A DNA stretch of 64,000 nucleotides from Ruminococcus sp. (GTDB lineage Bacteria; Bacillota; Clostridia; Oscillospirales; Acutalibacteraceae): NCBI GenBank assembly GCA_017403985.1, contig JAFRDE010000012.1, forward strand, positions 17,742-81,741, in the 5' to 3' direction. The notes under the pieces are model-generated. The model ran no database searches, had not been told where the DNA came from, and saw only the letters and a program-made list of their open reading frames with translations. Of the stretch, positions 34,384 to 42,658 are shown piece after piece; the first letter of the stretch is position 1; the number at the start of each line of letters is the position of its first letter. The translations under genes and the position numbers were made by a program.

Positions 34384-34526
34384 TAAACCTGTAGTATAAT
34401 TTCTTCCCTTGTGTCAACCCTATGATTCTCACCGGATGACCATGTATCTTTTGATGTTATTTTTATTATATCAGATATTCCGTTATAATGTGTCGTTTGC
34501 AAAGCGACAAATCTTTGATGATATAT

Positions 34527-35243
34527 TTACCGGTGTTTGTACAAAGATAAAACCGGGAAGTATTCATTCATACTGATGAACTTTTGATAATACAGTCTGT
34601 TTGTTTTTAGCGTAATATCAAATCTGTTTTTATTAAGCTCATATACTGTCGCTTTAAGTTTATCTGCGGAAGCAACGTCAAAGCCGTTTCGGTTAAAATA
34701 TGCAAGAGTGATGTGCGGCGTAAGATACGGATAAGGGCAAACCCTTACCTTGTTTATCGTATCATATATTTGTTGCAGCTTATTCCATTCGTTTCCATCG
34801 GCAGGAATCAAGGCGAGCACAAGGCTTGTGCTGACCATATTAATGATATAATTGGTTCTCATTCTTATTACCGTGATCTGTTGCGGCAAATCTCTGAGTA
34901 TACGCAATAATTTGATTTCGTTGCTGAAAACATCTGCCGCTATGTTTTCAAGCTCATCTGACGCGCTCAAATCGTGGAGCGTCAGATGAATAGTATCCGT
35001 TTTTATTTTCTCGCAAAAGCACTCGGGCGCGGCATTGTAAAGTGTTTTTATTTCTTTTTCAATTTTTGCCTTTGTGCGGCTGTCAAGGTCAAAAACGACC
35101 GTATCGCCGTAAAAAGGTTTAAAACGATTATCTTGATTAACCTTTTCAAATACTCTTTTGTCGGGCTTAAAAGAGCCTTCTCCGAGCTGTAATTCCGCCT
35201 GCTGATAGCTGATTCTTTTAATAAAATCTTTATAGGCTTCCAT
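34527..35243 (-). CDS. 2H phosphoesterase (LigT/CPDase superfamily)
   Basis: 238 residues from ATG 35241-35243 (MEAYKDFIKR) with AGGAGA upstream. The paired HxT motifs of the 2H superfamily are HLT at 86-88 and HIT at 177-179, the second in TPHITLAYF. These enzymes open 2',3'-cyclic phosphates at RNA ends or ligate RNA 2'-5'. It lies right after HD-Pnk and RNA ligase, so opening cyclic phosphates on cut RNA fits. Function from motif plus context, not measured. Confidence 0.82.
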   Translation of the reverse strand: MEAYKDFIKRISYQQAELQLGEGSFKPDKRVFEKVNQDNRFKPFYGDTVVFDLDSRTKAKIEKEIKTLYNAAPECFCEKIKTDTIHLTLHDLSASDELENIAADVFSNEIKLLRILRDLPQQITVIRMRTNYIINMVSTSLVLALIPADGNEWNKLQQIYDTINKVRVCPYPYLTPHITLAYFNRNGFDVASADKLKATVYELNKNRFDITLKTNRLYYQKFISMNEYFPVLSLYKHR

Positions 35244-35254
35244 TTTTCTATCTC

Positions 35255-36424
35255 CTAAACACAAATCCAATCAACCTCATGCGCCTCAAAGCGTTCGGGA
35301 GGGATCAGCTTTGAGAGCATCTTCTCTATTACATATCGAGGAACACAGTCATCTCTGCCGATATTTCTTCTGAGGTTTTCATTCCAGCTTGTTTCCAGAA
35401 ATACTACGCGGACATACGCCTTATAAGACATCCACAGACTAATCATCTTTGAACGGATATCGGGAGTAATATTTGTCGCATTAAAAACAAAATCCCGCTT
35501 TTTTCTCAGCATTTCTGTCATACGCGATTTCGCGATTCTTATTACTTCACTTTGACTGCCTATCGGAGGGATTCCGAATTCGGAGCGTATATCGTCGAGC
35601 GAAATCATTTTATAGTCAAAATAGCGTTCTTTGATAAACGTATCCTTTCCCGTACCGGGAAGACCGCATATCATAACAGCTCTGCACGCGCAGTCGTTAT
35701 AAAGTTCGGTATCTGGGGTAACGTTTTTCCCCGATAAATAGGCGTATTCCGTAAATGGTGACGAAAACACGGGCGGAACGTCAAAGCATGCAAGTTCCTC
35801 GGCAAGCTGAGCGCAAAGCTCGTGCTTTTCTGTGCCCATTGAATCTTCTTTACATAGTCTTCCGGACGAATCCGCGACGGAAAGAGCAGTCAGCAGCTTT
35901 ATTGAAAAATCAGGCGCTAGCTCGCCCGCAGAAGCTGTACGGATTATCCGTTTCTCTGAGTCCTTTGCTTCAAGCATATACGGCGGAGTCATATGATATC
36001 TCACCAGAAAACAAATGGTTTCTCTGAAGTTCTGTAAATCGGGCTCGCCGCACACACCATACTCTCTCCAGAGCATTTCCCGGACAAAGTTTGCGCCAAC
36101 CTCCGCGTGGCGCGGGGAATGCCAGTCTCCGTCCTCAAATCTTGTTGTACTCGCCTTTCCGATATCATGGAACAGCGCCGCCAAAAACAGCTCCTGCTGC
36201 TGTTTCTCGGAAAGGCTTCTAAATGTGTTTGAAGCGGCAAGGCTTTCACACACCATTTCGGTATGGACCCATACGTCGCCTTCAGCATGGTATTTCGGAC
36301 TCTGCTTTGTGTTTTTCAACGATTCAACAAACGGTCTCATGACAGTTCTTTTTATCATTGACCAATTAATAACATATTCCGGAGCTTCGGGAACAACGGC
36401 GATAAGCTCGTCAATTCTGTTCAT
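35255..36424 (-). CDS. HD-Pnk-like RNA/DNA end-healing enzyme (HD phosphoesterase + P-loop kinase)
   Basis: 389 residues. N-terminal HD phosphohydrolase domain with H54, HD at 86-87 (LFHDIGK) and D184; C-terminal kinase domain with Walker A GLPGTGKD at 254-261. This is the architecture described for Runella HD-Pnk, where the HD part removes 2',3'-phosphates and the kinase part phosphorylates 5'-OH ends. The start ATG lies inside the end of the RNA ligase gene (14-bp overlap, GAGG upstream), showing tight coupling. It would turn 2',3'-cyclic-P/5'-OH breaks into ends a ligase can seal. Confidence 0.88.
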   Translation of the reverse strand: MNRIDELIAVVPEAPEYVINWSMIKRTVMRPFVESLKNTKQSPKYHAEGDVWVHTEMVCESLAASNTFRSLSEKQQQELFLAALFHDIGKASTTRFEDGDWHSPRHAEVGANFVREMLWREYGVCGEPDLQNFRETICFLVRYHMTPPYMLEAKDSEKRIIRTASAGELAPDFSIKLLTALSVADSSGRLCKEDSMGTEKHELCAQLAEELACFDVPPVFSSPFTEYAYLSGKNVTPDTELYNDCACRAVMICGLPGTGKDTFIKERYFDYKMISLDDIRSEFGIPPIGSQSEVIRIAKSRMTEMLRKKRDFVFNATNITPDIRSKMISLWMSYKAYVRVVFLETSWNENLRRNIGRDDCVPRYVIEKMLSKLIPPERFEAHEVDWICV

Positions 36425-37223
36425 AACTCACCTCAAACAGCGAATCTATCGGAACGGCAAGCTTGTTTGGAACAATCGGTCGCTCAAGCCAATGGGTTTC
36501 GGACGCGTCAACAGTCTGCAAAAATGACGCGCGGACAAATTTCATTCTTTCAACAACCTCTCCGTTTTCCTCAACCTTAATATATAAGCCTTCCATCAGA
36601 TTTGAATTATCTGTTTCTCTGATTTGGCGCTCAACATCAAGACCAAACCTTTCACTTTCTTTTCTCAGATTTTCCAGATGCTTTTCTGTAATATAATTCG
36701 ACCTCCCCAACAGCTTAAGCAGCTCCTCTCTGCTCTGAAAAACGCCCCTTTTCAAAACAGGCACTGAGCACACGGGCAAATCCTTAATCAACTTGTATCT
36801 TGAGTCGGTATCGAGATATTTTCCGCTTTTTCTGTCAAAAATATCAAATTCCAGAAAGTAGTGTGGCAAAGCGTCGTAATAAACTGTGTGCTTAGCGTAA
36901 AGCCATTCGCCGTACATAATATAGCGCGAACCGAGAACACAATACAGGCTGTCTTTTTGAACGCTCGCCCATTGCTTTAATAGATTATAGTGCTTCTCTC
37001 TGTAACCGCCTTCAATGTAGTGCCCTCTGCTCTGAAGCAGCAGTTCACCGTCGGGTGAAAAAGAGATTGCGGTGTTCGCGCCGTCAACCTTTTCTTCCAC
37101 GACAATGTATTTTCCTTGTATGACCCTAAAAGGGATTTGTGATAAATCCTCGTCACCCGGCTGAAGGCGCGAGCCTTCAATATGCGGCGTACGGGGATAT
37201 TTAATTAATTTTAATTCTTCCAT
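36411..37223 (-). CDS. RNA ligase (nucleotidyltransferase superfamily)
   Basis: 270 residues, ligase core only. Motif I KVDG at 45-48 (Lys45 would carry AMP), then YGEWLYAKHTVYY (motif III region), MEGLYIKVE (motif IV) and MKFVR (motif V). The layout matches the RNA ligase family PF09414 (Rnl2/DRB0094-like). ATP-dependent joining of 3'-OH and 5'-phosphate RNA ends is expected. It starts just after the methyltransferase stop and overlaps HD-Pnk, so the three are one operon. Confidence 0.88.
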   Translation of the reverse strand: MEELKLIKYPRTPHIEGSRLQPGDEDLSQIPFRVIQGKYIVVEEKVDGANTAISFSPDGELLLQSRGHYIEGGYREKHYNLLKQWASVQKDSLYCVLGSRYIMYGEWLYAKHTVYYDALPHYFLEFDIFDRKSGKYLDTDSRYKLIKDLPVCSVPVLKRGVFQSREELLKLLGRSNYITEKHLENLRKESERFGLDVERQIRETDNSNLMEGLYIKVEENGEVVERMKFVRASFLQTVDASETHWLERPIVPNKLAVPIDSLFEVSYEQN

Positions 37224-37227
37224 AATT

Positions 37228-37908
37228 TTATTCTTTAGCCGCGGTCATAAACAAATGACCGTTCACACCGTTAAAATTCAGTTTCTTTGCTCCTGCCTCT
37301 GTAAACATCGCGGCGAGCTTGTTTTTGGTAAGTAAATGAATGTGTTCAGGATTATTGTCGGGCTTAGAAGGTACCGAGACAACAACATATCTCCTTGCAA
37401 GTCTGACAGCATTTGCGACTGCCTGCTCAACTTCGGGAATATGCTCCAAAACCTCGAGCATCGTGACAACGTCAAAGCTGCTGTCGGGAGCGTTCCAAGT
37501 GCAAATGTTCTCCTGCAACGCGTCAAGCCGCTCAATACCACCCCGACGAATCGTATTTAAAAAATCAATCCTGTGCGGTAAAATATCAAGAGCCGTAACC
37601 TCAGCGTACGGAAAGTCTATTAAAAAAGGGAACAGGAATACGCCCCTGCCGCTTCCGACATCGAGAAGGCTTTCGGGGTAAACCGCCTTAAGAAAACCCA
37701 TAGCCATCTTTACACGTGGCAAATCATCCTTCTCTTTGAAGCGATACATTTTTAAGCCCATACGATTGCCGTAATCAATTAACTTATTGATTTGATCATC
37801 TGACAATTGTTCCAGCGGAGCGTCAATGAGTCCTCTGCTCAAATCTCCGCCGTTTTTTATTACATATCCGCGGACATATGCCGCCGAAAGTTGTTGAAAT
37901 TCGGTCAT
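37228..37908 (-). CDS. Class I SAM methyltransferase, Hen1-like
   Basis: 226 residues. SAM-binding LLDVGSGRG at 81-89; then EVLEH at 152-156 with a histidine pair at 189 and 191 (EHIHLLT). The ExxEH ... H pattern matches the metal ligands of Hen1 RNA 3'-terminal 2'-O-methyltransferases. In bacterial Pnkp/Hen1 systems this methylation marks the repaired junction so that it cannot be cut again. The first ~70 residues are not typical Hen1. The methyltransferase call is firm; Hen1-type specificity is inferred from these residues and from the neighbours. Confidence 0.75.
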   Translation of the reverse strand: MTEFQQLSAAYVRGYVIKNGGDLSRGLIDAPLEQLSDDQINKLIDYGNRMGLKMYRFKEKDDLPRVKMAMGFLKAVYPESLLDVGSGRGVFLFPFLIDFPYAEVTALDILPHRIDFLNTIRRGGIERLDALQENICTWNAPDSSFDVVTMLEVLEHIPEVEQAVANAVRLARRYVVVSVPSKPDNNPEHIHLLTKNKLAAMFTEAGAKKLNFNGVNGHLFMTAAKE

Positions 37909-37981
37909 AGTTCATTTCCCTCATAATCAGTGTAAGCTTATGAACAAAGTGTGCTCATTTCTGGGCTGCAAATCAAAAGCA

Positions 37982-38636
37982 TTATTTTTTATACGCAATC
38001 AAAAACAAGGAGCCGTTTGTGTCCTTAAATTCTATTTTTGCGATACCTGCAGCTACAAATGCTGCCGCGAGGTTTTCTTTTGTAAGTTGGTTGTCGGAGG
38101 GCTTTTTCGAAACCGACACCAAAACATAACGCCTTGCAAGCCGAACGGCGTTTTGTATTGCCTTTTTGTAATCAGGCGTAAATCTCAGCACCTCCAACAT
38201 AGTTACAACATCGAAAATGTTATCGGGAGCATCCCATATACATATGTCTTTTTGCAATGCGTTCATCCAATCTAAACCGCCCAACCTCATAGCGTGGAGG
38301 AAATTTATCCTGGGTTTAGAGATATCCTTCTGTTTCGGGAAAGTCTCGCAAAAAGCGGAACAGAAATTCTCCTTTGCCACTGCCGACATCAAGCAGATTC
38401 CCGGGATTGACTTTCTTCAAAAAGCTCAGAGCTTCGTTAACATACGGTAAACCTACAATTTCATTAAACCGAAACATTCTCAAACCGTTTATATTTCCGT
38501 CTTCTATAATCTCATCGGCTTGCTTTTCTGTTATGGATACAAGCGGTGTGCCTGTCAGCTCATAACGTAGCTTAAGTTTGTTTTTTTCGGAGCAGCCACG
38601 GACATAGGCCGAAGCTAAAACTTTAAAATAATCCAT
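37982..38636 (-). pseudogene. Frameshifted second copy of the Hen1-like methyltransferase
   Basis: Two overlapping frames together align to the intact methyltransferase: the N-terminal part (from ATG 38636, LLDVGSGKG retained) breaks at about 38316-38340 and the C-terminal part continues in another frame to 37982. The catalytic EVLEH has become EVLRF and the later histidines are lost. Shared N-terminal AYVRG and overall layout show it arose by duplication. It lies just upstream of the intact copy. Confidence 0.85.
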
Positions 38637-38686
38637 ATTTCTTTTTTTGATTAATAAGCAGTGATAATGTGCCTAACAAATCAGTA

Positions 38687-39070
38687 TTATTTCATAAACC
38701 TTTCGTCGCGCTCGTCGGCGTCATCTGCCAATTCCAATATTTGTTCGGTATACTCATCGATCTGCTCGTCTGAAAATTTGAGGAATTCAAGTGTTTCCTC
38801 ATTTGTCCCTTTGAAGATTTGCGATGTGATATTATAATTAGAATCCACCCGTCTGACGCCGAGGCTTAGTCGGCGCAGGCTGCCGTCTCCGAGAACATCA
38901 TATTTGTATAACAGAAACGCAATGTTTCTTGTCCCGCTCAGCAAAAAGGAAACGCGATAACCTGTGAATTTTCCTTTTGAGGGTATTTCATTAATGATTT
39001 TGTCAGCCATCATTTCACTTGATTCCCACAAAAGTTTATTTATTTCCTTAATATGTTCTTCCCTCGTCAT
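38687..39070 (-). CDS. Hypothetical protein, paralogue of the upstream 123-residue protein
   Basis: 127 residues, acidic, no membrane segment. IFKGTNEETLEFLKF mirrors DFVGTNEEFLEYVRK in the gene upstream, and both have a beta-rich middle, so they share a fold. AAGGAG precedes the ATG. Family not recognised. First genes of the RNA-repair operon, so an RNA-linked role is possible. Confidence 0.7.
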   Translation of the reverse strand: MTREEHIKEINKLLWESSEMMADKIINEIPSKGKFTGYRVSFLLSGTRNIAFLLYKYDVLGDGSLRRLSLGVRRVDSNYNITSQIFKGTNEETLEFLKFSDEQIDEYTEQILELADDADERDERFMK

Positions 39071-39087
39071 AACCCTTGTACTCCTTT

Positions 39088-39459
39088 TTAACTGTAATAA
39101 TCATCCAATTTGTCTGACATTGCCGTGATTCTGCCGTAAAGCCGGTTTAAATCATATTTTGGTTTTCTGACATATTCTAAAAATTCCTCGTTTGTTCCAA
39201 CAAAATCAAACTGAGTTAAATCTCTGTCCGCGCCTCTTTTGCGGACCGTTAATGTCAGGGTGAAAACATCGGCAGGATCTCCGTTTATGTGTGTGTATGC
39301 AATACGACAGCCGTTATCTGTTGAGCAGAGCTCCAAATACGCAGCCAAATCGATGCCTTCTTCCTTTTTGCCCGCTTCTATATCATCTGCCAAGCCAGAC
39401 ATAGCGTTTTGAATATAGCACTTAATTGTTGCTTCGTTCTTTTTTGTGATTCTTTTCAT
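39088..39459 (-). CDS. Hypothetical protein, paralogue of the downstream 127-residue protein
   Basis: 123 residues, predicted soluble, starting MKRITKKNEA, with GGAGAA upstream. Shares the GTNEEFLEY motif and general layout with the downstream gene. Function unknown. It is the first gene of the cluster that continues into the methyltransferases, RNA ligase, HD-Pnk and 2H phosphoesterase; no clear promoter could be picked out upstream. Confidence 0.7.
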   Translation of the reverse strand: MKRITKKNEATIKCYIQNAMSGLADDIEAGKKEEGIDLAAYLELCSTDNGCRIAYTHINGDPADVFTLTLTVRKRGADRDLTQFDFVGTNEEFLEYVRKPKYDLNRLYGRITAMSDKLDDYYS

Positions 39460-39533
39460 AACATCTTCTCCGTTTATTCTACAATAGAAAAATACAACTT
39501 ATAGTAATATTTAAAAATTAAGGTCATTTAGCA

Positions 39534-39574
39534 ATATTCGGAAAGCCCAAGTCAAACTCACGGCTTTCCGAATA
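39534..39574. terminator. Long inverted repeat / terminator between the two cargo operons
   Basis: TATTCGGAAAGCC and GGCTTTCCGAATA are perfect inverse copies around a 14-base loop. It separates the HerA operon from the RNA-repair operon. Confidence 0.75.
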
Positions 39575-39634
39575 TCGTTCATTATAAGAAAACTGCCCGT
39601 CAGATTATGATGTTGTTATTACGCTTCTGACAGT

Positions 39635-42600
39635 CTATCTTTGCGAAATCGCTTTGTAAACCATTTGAAGAATCAAAATGATATTGTTCTTGACATAATC
39701 CGAAGGAGGATATACAAACAGCTCCTGCCAAACACCTGCCAGCAAAGCATCAAAAAATTCTGCGGTCAGGTTATCTTCATTGGTAATATCAATTTCGGAA
39801 TCGTCAATCAGCACTGATAATCTCAAAATCAAGTCTGTATAAATAGAATAGAATCCGCAAAGCATTGCAATACCCTTTGCCTGCGCGCCTGAATTGCGAT
39901 TTTTTATCTCTATCTGACTATGCAGAACATCCGCTCTGAACTCAGAGAGTATCTCGATTTCTTTCCTTTTGATATCGCCCGTCGAAATCAGCTCGCAGAA
40001 ACGTCTTGAGAACAATAGCATTTGGAGAATAAATCGGTTGCTCCAGCTTCCGTCCGCCTCAAGACTCTTCTTGATGCCGTCGCTTAACAGCATCAAATAG
40101 AACTGCCTGTCCGAATTTGCCGAAATTTCCGAAAAGCCGTGCAGGTAGAGCAGCCTTTCAAGTTCCTTGATGATTGCCAAGAAGAACCGCTTTGAATTGT
40201 TCAAATCGTCAAAGAGCAAATTGTTTACAAACTTATTCGACAAAGCGATAAATTCATCTCGGAATCCTTCGTTGTTCATAATAAAGTCAACGTTCGAGAT
40301 GTTTTCCAAGCCATCTCCGGAGGATTTGTATTCATACTTTGCACCGCTGTCTTTGACACCGCTCTTATTGATTCTGATTTTTATTGGTTTTTCCATTCCC
40401 TCGGTTCTTACGACCGCATCGCCCTGATTCAAGGCGGAAATGACAAATGACAGATCGTCCATCAAAAGCGACTTTTCGATCATTTCGATGTCTGTTTTGT
40501 TGTCAAGACGGTGAATGATCTTTGTGCTGGAATTGCTAACAACATCCTGTGATACCTTTCCGGGACTTTGATCAACTATGATAAAGCCCTCGCCATACGC
40601 ACGGATTTCCGCCATCATATTAGACAGAGTTTCCACAAGCTGCATTTCGGGAGCGGCAACCTCCTGATTGGAACTGTTTTGTCCGCTGTTCTTAAACAAT
40701 CTGTGAGCTTCTTCAACAACAACAATATGATTGAGTTTGTTATTCAATTTTTTTGAGTTTTTAACGCACTGGAAATACTGCATTATCAGCGAACCCATCA
40801 CTATGCTTTTATCGGCGTCGTCAGCTAAGCCGTCAAGTTCGATAACGTGCCTTGTATTGATCCAGCTTTCAAAAACAGGATGATTAGTTGTATTTAACAG
40901 TACTCCTTTTATGCCTGTTGTAAAAGATTTTAACCTTGACAGCAAAGCGCCCTGATAACTGCTTAACGATTCTCCCTGAAAATCGCTGTTATTAAGATAC
41001 AATTCAATTTCTTCGCACAAATCGCTGAACGTGGGATACAGATAGTCCTCGGGTACCAAATCCGCAAAAACATTAACGCTGTTTACAACATTCCAGCCTT
41101 TTTTTACATAGCAGTTATAAATGCACTGTTCAAGGATATTAGGCATAGCGGCGTAAAGCGAAAACGCAGAGCTGATGATTTTTTTGATCGCGTCCATATG
41201 GAAAGGCAGCGATCCCTCCGGCGGGAACCAGAACGGATTGAGCTGAATCACGCCGTCCTGCTGAGCGTTCATATGATGGATTTCCAAATCATCATATTTG
41301 TTTTTCAATATCTTATACTCGCTTTTGACCGGCTCGATAACCATAAACGGAACATCTGTCTGCTCGAGAATGCTGAAAACGGTATTGCTCTTTCCGCAGC
41401 CCGTCATACCGAACACCGACATATGTCTGTTCAGCTTGTTTCTGTCAATGCAGAATTGTCTGTCGGTTTGATTGGAATTCCAGTATATCTTTCCGAGCTC
41501 GAGGTCGCCCGTTTCATCCGGAGTGTTGACGGCAAGCTCCTCGTTTTTCTTTCTTTCAAAGCCCGGAAAATCAGACTTGGGCAGGCAGAAAAACTTTGAC
41601 GCGCTTCCGCAGGGAACTTCGGCGGCAAACTTTGCGGTCTTTCCGTCTATCCACCTAACCGCATAATCCTTTTTGGACAACGCCGTTGAGATGACCGAGG
41701 TGACGACCTGATAGTCCGCGTAGTTTTCGGCTTGGCAGAAAATCGAGATATTTTTCATACCGCCCGAAAGACCGCGGGTCAGTTCCTTTAATTCATCGTC
41801 AATAATATCGGAAAGTACTTTGACGACGGCGATACGGCTGAGCTGAGAAAGAGACGCGGATATGCTGTCTCCGTTGGTTGAACCGAAGGTCTTATGATTC
41901 GCCAGATTTTTGGGGTTAAAAGAACCCTTAACCTTGTTTTCGGATTCGTTTTCGGTACAGCCGATCGTGATATTCAGATTGAGGTTATTAATGGCTTCGA
42001 GCTCCTTTTGGAGTTCGGTAAGCTTTTTAATTTTTTCTTTGATAAAAAATTCCGATGTTTTATCCGCACTCAGCGTGACGCGGTATTTTCCGCGGATATC
42101 GGCGGCAATCAGCGCCGATATCCAATTAGTCAGCTCATTTTCGTTTTTTTGATTGTTTTTAGAGTAAAAGCATTTTGCGCTGCCCGAAAAGCTGTATTTT
42201 TCACCTACAAAGCTGCTTTTTTCAATACGCTCTGTTTCGGCATAATCGTTCCAAGCCATAAGCGCTGATTTTACAGCCTGCTCGGGCATATCTTTTCCTC
42301 CGCAAATAACTCCGGTTTCGTTTGCGTTCTTATGGAGTATCATCTCGAAGGAATCGTTTGAATTGACCAAGGTGTTAACGGAATTGTCAAGCCGTCTTAC
42401 ATCTTCATCTTCGGCATTGCCTGATCTTGACCAGAACTTGCCGATCTTTTTGAGCTTGTAGTAAAATTTGTTTCCTCCGGAAAAGCTTTCGTCATTTTCG
42501 AGCAGAGCATCTATAGTTTTTTTGATCAGCTTTGCCGAATCGTAATTATAAATATTCGTTTGCCCGTCCGGACTTGCAAAAGCATAGTACAGCGCTTCAA

Positions 42601-42658
42601 TATTAGTCGAATCAAAACCGTCTAACTGAAGAAAATCCAGTTTATTTATATCGATCAA
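39635..42658 (-). CDS. HerA-like ATPase, large
   Basis: 1007 residues. The ATPase core has Walker A FGMTGCGKS with Lys423 and Walker B VVVEEAHRLF near residue 648, typical of HerA/FtsK-like (DUF87) hexameric translocases. The N-terminal ~390 and C-terminal ~250 residues are not recognised. HerA-type proteins pump DNA and many are parts of anti-phage systems (with Sir2, NurA or DUF4297 partners), none of which is seen here. It overlaps the dynamin-like gene by 4 bases (ATGA). Last gene of the five-gene operon. Confidence 0.85.
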   Translation of the reverse strand: MIDINKLDFLQLDGFDSTNIEALYYAFASPDGQTNIYNYDSAKLIKKTIDALLENDESFSGGNKFYYKLKKIGKFWSRSGNAEDEDVRRLDNSVNTLVNSNDSFEMILHKNANETGVICGGKDMPEQAVKSALMAWNDYAETERIEKSSFVGEKYSFSGSAKCFYSKNNQKNENELTNWISALIAADIRGKYRVTLSADKTSEFFIKEKIKKLTELQKELEAINNLNLNITIGCTENESENKVKGSFNPKNLANHKTFGSTNGDSISASLSQLSRIAVVKVLSDIIDDELKELTRGLSGGMKNISIFCQAENYADYQVVTSVISTALSKKDYAVRWIDGKTAKFAAEVPCGSASKFFCLPKSDFPGFERKKNEELAVNTPDETGDLELGKIYWNSNQTDRQFCIDRNKLNRHMSVFGMTGCGKSNTVFSILEQTDVPFMVIEPVKSEYKILKNKYDDLEIHHMNAQQDGVIQLNPFWFPPEGSLPFHMDAIKKIISSAFSLYAAMPNILEQCIYNCYVKKGWNVVNSVNVFADLVPEDYLYPTFSDLCEEIELYLNNSDFQGESLSSYQGALLSRLKSFTTGIKGVLLNTTNHPVFESWINTRHVIELDGLADDADKSIVMGSLIMQYFQCVKNSKKLNNKLNHIVVVEEAHRLFKNSGQNSSNQEVAAPEMQLVETLSNMMAEIRAYGEGFIIVDQSPGKVSQDVVSNSSTKIIHRLDNKTDIEMIEKSLLMDDLSFVISALNQGDAVVRTEGMEKPIKIRINKSGVKDSGAKYEYKSSGDGLENISNVDFIMNNEGFRDEFIALSNKFVNNLLFDDLNNSKRFFLAIIKELERLLYLHGFSEISANSDRQFYLMLLSDGIKKSLEADGSWSNRFILQMLLFSRRFCELISTGDIKRKEIEILSEFRADVLHSQIEIKNRNSGAQAKGIAMLCGFYSIYTDLILRLSVLIDDSEIDITNEDNLTAEFFDALLAGVWQELFVYPPSDYVKNNIILILQMVYKAISQR

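Noticed and set aside
39635-42658. HerA-like ATPase as a conjugative coupling protein
   Set aside because: It is not near the relaxase, lacks N-terminal membrane helices, and is last in the dynamin operon.
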